From Patiria miniata (lineage: Eukaryota; Echinodermata; Asteroidea; Valvatida; Asterinidae): a stretch of 64,000 nt of DNA. The stretch lies in assembly GCF_015706575.1 (NCBI RefSeq), contig NW_024037069.1:34803315-34867314 (forward strand), given 5' to 3'. Each line of letters begins with the position of its first letter. The first letter of the stretch is position 1. The notes beneath the pieces are model-generated. The model had not been told where the DNA came from. It made no database searches and saw nothing but the letters and a program-made list of their open reading frames with translations. Made by a program: the position numbers and the translations under genes. This document shows positions 57,471-64,000 of the stretch, piece after piece.

Positions 57471-57821
57471 CTATACGACACACCAATAAACAACTTATCT
57501 CTTACATGAGGTTTGTACCAAGACTGAGGGTTACTTTAACAACTTTATACAAATTAGTAAACCTCTTTCAGTAATTCCAGGAAGTAAACCTCACAGAGTG
57601 GAGGGTTATTTTCCCTACCAAAACCTCTCAAATGTAACTCTAATAATCAGCTCACGTCGCAACGGTGGGCCCCAGGTAAGTTTACTCCCACTAACCTTAA
57701 TATGGACCGATAAGGTCTGGGAGCTCTCGGTAAACCTCTAGGGTCAAAGACAATAGTGGGGCGGGGATCTCCCTGGGCCAAACCTAAGATCGTTGGGACC
57801 AAGTCTGACACCTATTAGCCT
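57471..57821. other. No gene recognised
   Basis: Repeated AAACCTCT/GTAAACCTC words (57480-57740) suggest a low-grade internal repeat. No coding sequence. Confidence 0.4.
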
Positions 57822-58448
57822 TATTTGTCCCGCACCCGGTCAATCGTTGGCATATATCCTCACGCGCGCTATGCACATGCATGTAAAAATTCAGCGCGAA
57901 CAGCGACCTCATGCAGCCACTAATTTTTTATGCAAATCAGTTGGGGACGGTCTCGAGCCTTGGTTCAATCGTCGGCAAAAGCTTATGTTTTTCTTTATTT
58001 TGCGTTGGATTTCCAGTGCACGACCTCGTATGCGAATACAGATAAGTATAGGCGGGGCTAATTTGTGTCCAATCACACCTTGGTAAATCCGGACGTCATC
58101 AAATTGTTTGCAGCTAGCTATTCGCCTTTTGCGGGCGTGACAGGAACCACAGTTTTTGTGCATTGGTGCCGTGTGCAGAGACACATACATACTGTACATG
58201 TACAGTGCCACGTTTTACTAAGCAAGTTTCCCCGCAACGATCGACCAATAAGAAAACGACATTTAAGGTCAACTTAGGCTTTTAGCATAATGAGCATCGC
58301 CCCCTAAACCTCACATGGACGATTGAACCAAGGCTCGATAAAAATTTAGTGGCCGCCTGAGGTCGCTGTTCACGCTGTAATTTTACATGCATGCGCAAAG
58401 CGCGCGCGTGAGGATATATGCCGACGATTGACCGCGTACGGAACGAAT
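57822..58448. mobile_element. Miniature element with about 150-bp inverted ends
   Basis: Left arm (GGTCAATCGTTGGCATATAT, CAGCGACCTCATGCAGCCAC, GAGCCTTGGTTCAATCGTC) is inverted at 58310-58448. The element is flanked by an imperfect direct repeat of about 25 bases (GACCAAG-CT-GACAC-TATTAG at 57798 and 58464), which is longer than a normal target duplication. Interior has no coding sequence. Confidence 0.7.
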
Positions 58449-58764
58449 AACGACGACAGCATTGACCAAGGCTAGACACTTATTAGAGTGTAGCTGATCT
58501 TCCCGAACCCAAGCTTTCCCAAGACGAGAGACCACTCAGAGCGACCTCAAGGCTTAGGGAGCAGGTCCGTTTTGGAGGAAATATACCGCCGATTATGATA
58601 ATTGTGATTACCCACTGTTAATTGCACAATAAACCAACAACAAATACGCCTGGACAACAGGAAGGTCGGCACCACAAATATAATCGTAATTTATTAAACA
58701 ATAATCAAGAAATATGCAGTAGTGATTGAGTTTTGATGAGGTTGTTTATTATCAGGGTCACTTA

Positions 58765-58806
58765 AGAGTCATTTCGTGTAAATACTTCATATAAGTGTCC
58801 ACGCTC

Positions 58807-58841
<35 letters not shown>

Positions 58842-58890
58842 CTTTGTGGGATGAAAGGACTTTGGGAGCAAATAACCAAAATAGACTTTT
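58765..58890. repeat. Inverted counterpart of 3115-3220
   Basis: TTAAGAGTCATTTCGTGTAA, then a T run of about 28 and AATACTTTGTGGGATGAAAG: this is the reverse complement of 3115-3220 but with T where that copy has its own T run, so the homopolymer has switched sense relative to the flanks. Family unknown. Confidence 0.65.
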
Positions 58891-59459
58891 TAATCCGATA
58901 CTTTGCCCGTTGTCATGGTTACGGGCCATTATGTGTTTTTGGCCATTTTTGGTCAATTTTGAGGCAGCAAAATTTATTGCGTTATTTTCAAAGGCCATCA
59001 AGCCAAACTGCAAAGTAATGTCACAAAAGTAACTATATCACGACAAAGTATCATCCTTACCCTTACAGGAAAAAAATAAAAACACTTCTGAAAAAATCTC
59101 CTGATATTATATTTAGGCCCTATAATACAGCATGTTTTTACAACTAGCGAAATTGCATTTTTTACCCCATTTTTATCCCTCCAAAATGGCACTTGTCTCA
59201 GAATAATTTCCCTTCGGCTATGGTTAGTTCAGACATTGGTCTTTTCATATATGGTGAGAAAATTTTGGGTTATTGTATAGCCTTGGTGCAGTAGTGTTCC
59301 AAAAATGGTAAATTTCACAAAAAACTTTAAAAAGTGTATTTCCAGTGTTTTCCTTTGTTTTGGGCAATAAACTTGTATAATTGGTATTGTTCATGATTCT
59401 AGCACATTTTCACAAACAGAATCAGACTGTATATCATTTTTAGACCATTGGATAAATAG
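58891..59459. other. No gene recognised
   Basis: Moderately AT-rich non-coding sequence. No motif, exon or repeat copy within the window was found. Confidence 0.45.
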
Positions 59460-62110
59460 TAGGTCGTGCACTTCCCCCCACACCTGGCTAGGCCCCGCCC
59501 ACTCCACCTGTGCCACCGAATTTTGAACGTGTATGTTGCATAACGAAACAAATGTAAATAAGTAATATGCAAGTGAACGCTTAAGAAATAACATAGAGTT
59601 CCTTTTCACAGCCTCCCCTTCCCCCACCCCCAGGGGCATTGCTTGGGGTTGAGGGTGGGGTGTGACCACCCACCAATAACTTAGCATTGTCGTTACAATC
59701 ATTGTCACATGGGCAAAACTCATGTGATTGCAAGCCGCAATGAATAATAATGGCCATATCCATTGTCCTCTGTTTGAAGTGCACCATTATTCAAATGATG
59801 TCCAGTCCTTCCCCTCCCAGCTAGGCCCCGCCCCTTCCTTTGCCACCAAATTCAGATTTTGATTTCTGCATGTATTTGCCTAAATTAAATTGTAAATAAT
59901 AGATATCAATTTGAAAGGGAACTTTTTACGATCTACACCAACAGCCGTTTCACAGATAGCCCCTTCCCCTGCCACCCCCACTCCCAAAGATCAAAGAGAA
60001 CCACGCCCTCCCCAACAAGTCAAATAGTACAATTTTGTTGAGATTACATACACATGCATATTGCCTTGGGGAAAGTCTGAATTATGTAAGGTGGCTTTTT
60101 TACAACACGGGCAGCTTGAAATATCCGAAAAGTGAGGAGGAGAAGGGGTGTGTGTTTCGTGGGGGCTGGGTAGGGTGGAAAGGGTGATCTGGACACATGC
60201 ATATACGCTTTACACATTTGTTTATATTGCAAGCTACTTTGGAATTACAGTAAAAGGTGTGGTGAACAAAATGACGCTTATTTTATAATTTTCAAAACGG
60301 AAAAGATCTGTCGATTTAGAGAGCAACTAACCCTTATTTGTTTATATTGAAATACATGTACTTTAAAATTGCATGAAATTCACTCTGACTCGACTTGGCT
60401 ATATACATGTAGTTAGGGTCTGAAGTATTTTTAGTGGAATTGTCCTCCAAATTTGTATTTGCCTGATCAACATGAAGTTTTGTGGCACCAAATACACCTC
60501 TGTAGTGTGCTTATTATTACCATGGTAACCGTTGTAAAGACATCGGTGCTAATAAACTACTTCAAAAATACTTCCATTTTCAAAGCCTATCACGGAAGTA
60601 TTATCCTATGACTGAAATTCATGGCTATATAATTAACAACAACACATGCTCAGTATGTAACGTGGCCGCCATTGGTGCGAGAAGCGCATGTAATTTTCAC
60701 CTTTCAATCTGTACCATTTTGTTTGTTTTGATGTACGTTTCTTATAGTTATTACATGAATGAATTGCAGAGCATTAAATAACATCACCACAATTGTGTAT
60801 ATTTACTTAAGTTGTGCCGATTCAGGTTGAAAACCCACACATTTTTGGAAAAAAATCAGTAACTATAAGTCCCTATGGCAGTAACAATGGATGCATACAA
60901 TTGCTTGACAGGGATGAATGTTCACACAAAAATACAGAAATTATGCCCAAAATGTTATCTAGACAAGAGTTTGGAAAAATATATAAAAAACACCTCTAGT
61001 GGTAACAGCAATAGAACCAAGTATGTCATATTATAGAATAATGGTCAACCAATATTTTCCTGCCAAATCGGTTGTAGGAAAATCGGTCAAAGTATATGCA
61101 AATCAACATGGGATTACAGTGTGCTGTACCCCTCCCTTTCAGAAAAAAACCCAAATACCCGCCAGAAAGGGTTAAAATCTGTAAGCACTTGCGGTTCGGT
61201 GGGGAAGTTGATTTTTTTTATAAACACATTAACAAGACTTTCCCTGCTTGTATACAAAAAAAACCTGTCATTCATAAGCACCAATACATTTAGATTGCTT
61301 GCCATGTAACAACGGATGCACCACAGAAGTGTGGCCATGTTCACTGTTGACAGTTTGGAAGAGATTCAAAATGTCATGCTGATTACGAAATTACGATTTT
61401 GGAGGGCATAGCAGCACCCATAACGGTACTATATTCGACTTTTATTTGCTTGATCTAACCATATTTACACGTTCAATTCAATCAATCAATATAGAGGCCA
61501 TTTTGAGTTTTCACTAAAGTGATAGTTGTTAAAGTACATGTATTTTAATATAAAAATATGAGTTATTTGCTCTCGTAATCGCAATATCACATCTCTGTAT
61601 TGAAAATAATAAAATAAATGCAAATTTGTTAAAACAAATTTCAGAATTATGTTCATGTACCATGTACATGTATCCATATTACAACCCCCCCCCCCCTGCG
61701 CTTTCCAGATATTCCAAACCACTCCCACGTTGACAAAAAAATAGCGAAACCTACATAGGGTATGTAAATATGTGGACTTTCCGCAAGGCAATATCTAACC
61801 TTAACAATAATACATATTCCGTACTATTCTTTGGGAGGGGAGGGGTAGTTGTTCATAATGAACACTGGAGTAGGAAGAGGGGTGGCAGGGGGTGGGCTGT
61901 AAGACGGGTACGCCTGTTGGTGTAGATTATGAAAGCTTCACTGGCAAATTGACATCTATTATTTACAATATTAATTTAGGCAAATACATGCAGAAATCAA
62001 AATCTGAATTTGGTGGCAAAGGAAGGGGCGGGGCCTAGCTAGGAGGGGAGGACTGGACATCATTGGAATGATGGTGCACTTCAATCAGAGGACAGTGGAT
62101 ATGGCTATAG
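59460..62110. repeat. Inverted-repeat bounded region with internal tandem copy
   Basis: 59740-59905 is inverted at 61940-62110 (CTAGGCCCCGCCCCTTCCTT, TTCAGATTTTGATTTCTGCA, TGCATGTATTTGCC). A diverged direct copy of the left arm lies at 59465-59650 (GGCTAGGCCCCGCCCACTCC, CAGCCTCCCCTTCCCCCAC). The 2-kb middle has no recognisable coding sequence. Either a large non-autonomous element with long inverted ends, or separate copies of one repeat. Confidence 0.6.
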
Positions 62111-62352
62111 TGGCTACAAGTACTATAAGGCTGCAGACAATATTTACGTTCAGGATGGTTTATTATCCACAACAAGTAACTCAATTTACGAGGCAAAGTG
62201 GAACAGTGAAAACATCGGTGTGACATGCGATTGAACGATGAGAAATCTACAGTGCGCGAACTTTGACCTTAGTGTTCACACGCTGTCCACAGAGGGCGCA
62301 CTAACAATAACACTACAATTTGGCTACTACAGGAGCCCCCTACCAGTGAATG

Positions 62353-64000
62353 TTAATGAACGAAATCTGTTAGAGGCCAATGCACATGGCGACCTGATCG
62401 CGTTCTGGTCACCACAGATGGAGCAATCACTGGTTCAGGTGAGTGAGACAGAGTTTGAGTGTCAGAATTATGCTCATCAAAATAAGCAGGCTTAATCCGA
62501 TCAATGCATACAGTGTCTGTGCGACCAGCAATGTCAATGACAAAGTGTTTGTCTGCGCGGCTGATAACCCTGTATGGTCCGTTATAGGGTGGCTGGAGGG
62601 GCTTGCGTACACCATCATAACGCACGAAAACATGTGTACATGTATTCAGGTCCTTCGGCATATGAACAGTTCGCTGTTGCTGTCGACGGGGCGGTGTTGG
62701 GTGGAGCTGACTCATGGAAGCCTTGAGCCGGTCAACATAATCTGCTGGGTCCAACAGTGGGGCAGCGCTGTCAGGCTCGAAAAACTGGCCTGGCAGTCTT
62801 AGCGTGGTGCCGAAAACGAGCTCAGCTGGACAATGGCCCAAGTCTGGTTTGACAGCAGAACGAATTCCCAGCAGAATAAGTGGGAGTGTTTCTGTCCATT
62901 TCGTGGGATCATCTTGCGCTTTAAGTGAAGCCTTGAGCTGGAGATGTAGTCGTTCGACCATGCCGTTTGCTGCTGGATGATAGGCTGTAGTGTGTATGTG
63001 TTTGCAGCCAAGGAGCTTGGTGAGGGCGCGAAACAGGGCCGATTCAAATTGACGGCCTCGGTCAGTTGTCACCGTTGATGGGGTACCGAAGTGGGAAACC
63101 CATCTATCAACGAAAGTTCTGGCGACAGTCTCGGCCGTTATGTCGATGATTGGTATGGCCTCTGGCCATCGGGTGAAGCGATCCACAAAGGTGAGTAAGT
63201 AGCGGTACCCATTGGATAGCGGTAGGGGTCCCACTATGTCCAAGTGCACGTGGCTGAATCGAGCATCAGGAGTGGCGAATGTACCGAGTGGAGTATGGGT
63301 GTGTCGGTGCACTTTCGCGCGTTGACACGCTATGCACTCACGCGTCCACTGGCGAATGTCGCGATTGATACCTGGCCAGACGAATCGTTCGGTGATGAGT
63401 CGTTGCGTTGCTCTGATACCAGGATGTGCGAGGGAATGAAGCGAGTCAAAGACAGTTCTGCGAAGACTACTAGGCACAAATGGACGTGGTGTGCCTGTAG
63501 AAGTGTCACAAACGATCTGCGATGTCCCAGTAGTCAGTGGAATGTCTGTGAGATGGAGTGATGTCGAAGCTGTACGAAGTTTCTGCAGTTCATCATCACG
63601 TTGTTGCATGTCGGCCATGACATCAAAATCGATGGCAGATGGGAGGGTGGCTGCATTCAGCTGGATCCGACACAGTGCGTCAGCTGGGGCATTGTCAACA
63701 CCCTTCACTGCTCGAATGTCCGTGGTGAATTGCGAAATGAAGTCCAGTTGGCGGATTTCGCGTGGAGCGTGTCGGTCTGGTGATGCCTTGAAGGCATACG
63801 TGAGTGGCTTGTGATCTGTGAGGACATAAAAGTGACGTCCTTCCAACATGGCACGAAAGTGGCGTATGGTCAGGTAAATGGCTAACAGTTCCCGGCCAAA
63901 AGCGCTATATCGAGTCTCCGCTGGTTTGAGTTTGCGTGAGAAGAAGGCGATCGGCTGCCAAGCGTTGTCAACTCTTTGTTGGAGGACAGCACCAACAGCG
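62353..64000 (-). mobile_element. Ty3/Gypsy-like LTR element, 3' part, continues past the window
   Basis: One open frame on the - strand runs from the window edge to 62353. Parts in order: end of RNase H (with [19 protein letters not shown] and [11 protein letters not shown]), the integrase zinc-binding domain ([19 protein letters not shown]), and the integrase core ([32 protein letters not shown]) followed by a C-terminal domain. The part seen looks whole, with no breaks, and is probably young. The terminal repeat on the low-coordinate side was not delimited; gag, protease and reverse transcriptase would lie beyond 64000. Confidence 0.85.

Overview
The window reads as animal nuclear DNA from a repeat-rich genome. 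Genes are split by introns with GT/AG borders, and there are LINE, SINE, Ty3/Gypsy and cut-and-paste transposon remains of many families, with frequent poly-C/poly-G and poly-A/poly-T tracts. The style (immunoglobulin-superfamily receptor genes built of phase-1 exons, many hAT and PIF/Harbinger miniature elements, GGTCTC-rich repeats) fits a marine invertebrate, most likely a deuterostome such as an echinoderm, hemichordate or cephalochordate. I cannot name the species from sequence alone.

The only convincing host genes are a small cluster of related immunoglobulin-superfamily (IgSF) membrane receptor genes, all on the + strand. Gene A (9.4-11.8 kb) has one V-like domain, one split second Ig domain, a transmembrane exon and a short tail with a YVNV motif. 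Its Ig exons carry a frameshift and a stop, so it is probably a pseudogene or has lost its ectodomain. Gene B (26.06-33.57 kb) is the best copy: signal-peptide exon, then V, split Ig, V, split Ig, transmembrane exon and cytoplasmic tail, nine coding exons in all. Every internal border before the transmembrane exon is phase 1. Two places decide whether it is intact: the first V exon needs an acceptor 11 bases downstream of the expected one, and an 8-T run in the transmembrane exon shifts the frame. Copy C (49.09-50.19 kb) is a relic with a good signal-peptide exon, a shred of V exon and a stalk exon that has lost its membrane segment in frame. In all three V exons the usual F-strand cysteine is replaced by phenylalanine.

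The rest is transposon-derived or without visible genes. From 1.7 to 8.1 kb lies a nest of elements: a PIF/Harbinger-like element (4.93-8.12 kb) split by a 2.2 kb hAT-like element and by a 0.38 kb miniature element. 14.4-17.7 kb is a divergent segmental duplication with miniature elements between the arms. 18.0-18.5 kb is a LINE 3' end. 20.7-25.6 kb holds a palindrome, a complete 765-bp element and inverted plus tandem repeats leading up to gene B. A hAT element sits inside gene B, 22 bases before a splice acceptor. 34.6-36.0 kb is a hAT-like element carrying a broken THAP-domain segment. 39.0-44.65 kb is an old, heavily broken Ty3/Gypsy fossil with three other elements inserted in it. Two tRNA-derived SINEs with different heads share one tail (33.9 and 44.8 kb). 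45.4-46.9 kb is a tandem duplication with hairpins. 50.5-51.45 kb, 54.2-55.6 kb and 56.6-57.5 kb are LINE remnants. 51.5-53.6 kb is a repeat with about fourteen perfect TGACGTCA palindromes. 57.8-58.5 and 59.7-62.1 kb have long inverted repeats. The right edge (62.35-64.0 kb, - strand) is the RNase H/integrase end of a Ty3/Gypsy element that looks young and runs out of the window.

How the genes work together can only be inferred. The tandem receptor copies differ in tail type: one has a putative tyrosine docking motif, the other a tyrosine-free lysine-rich tail. That resembles paired receptor families, but nothing here shows a ligand or a partner.
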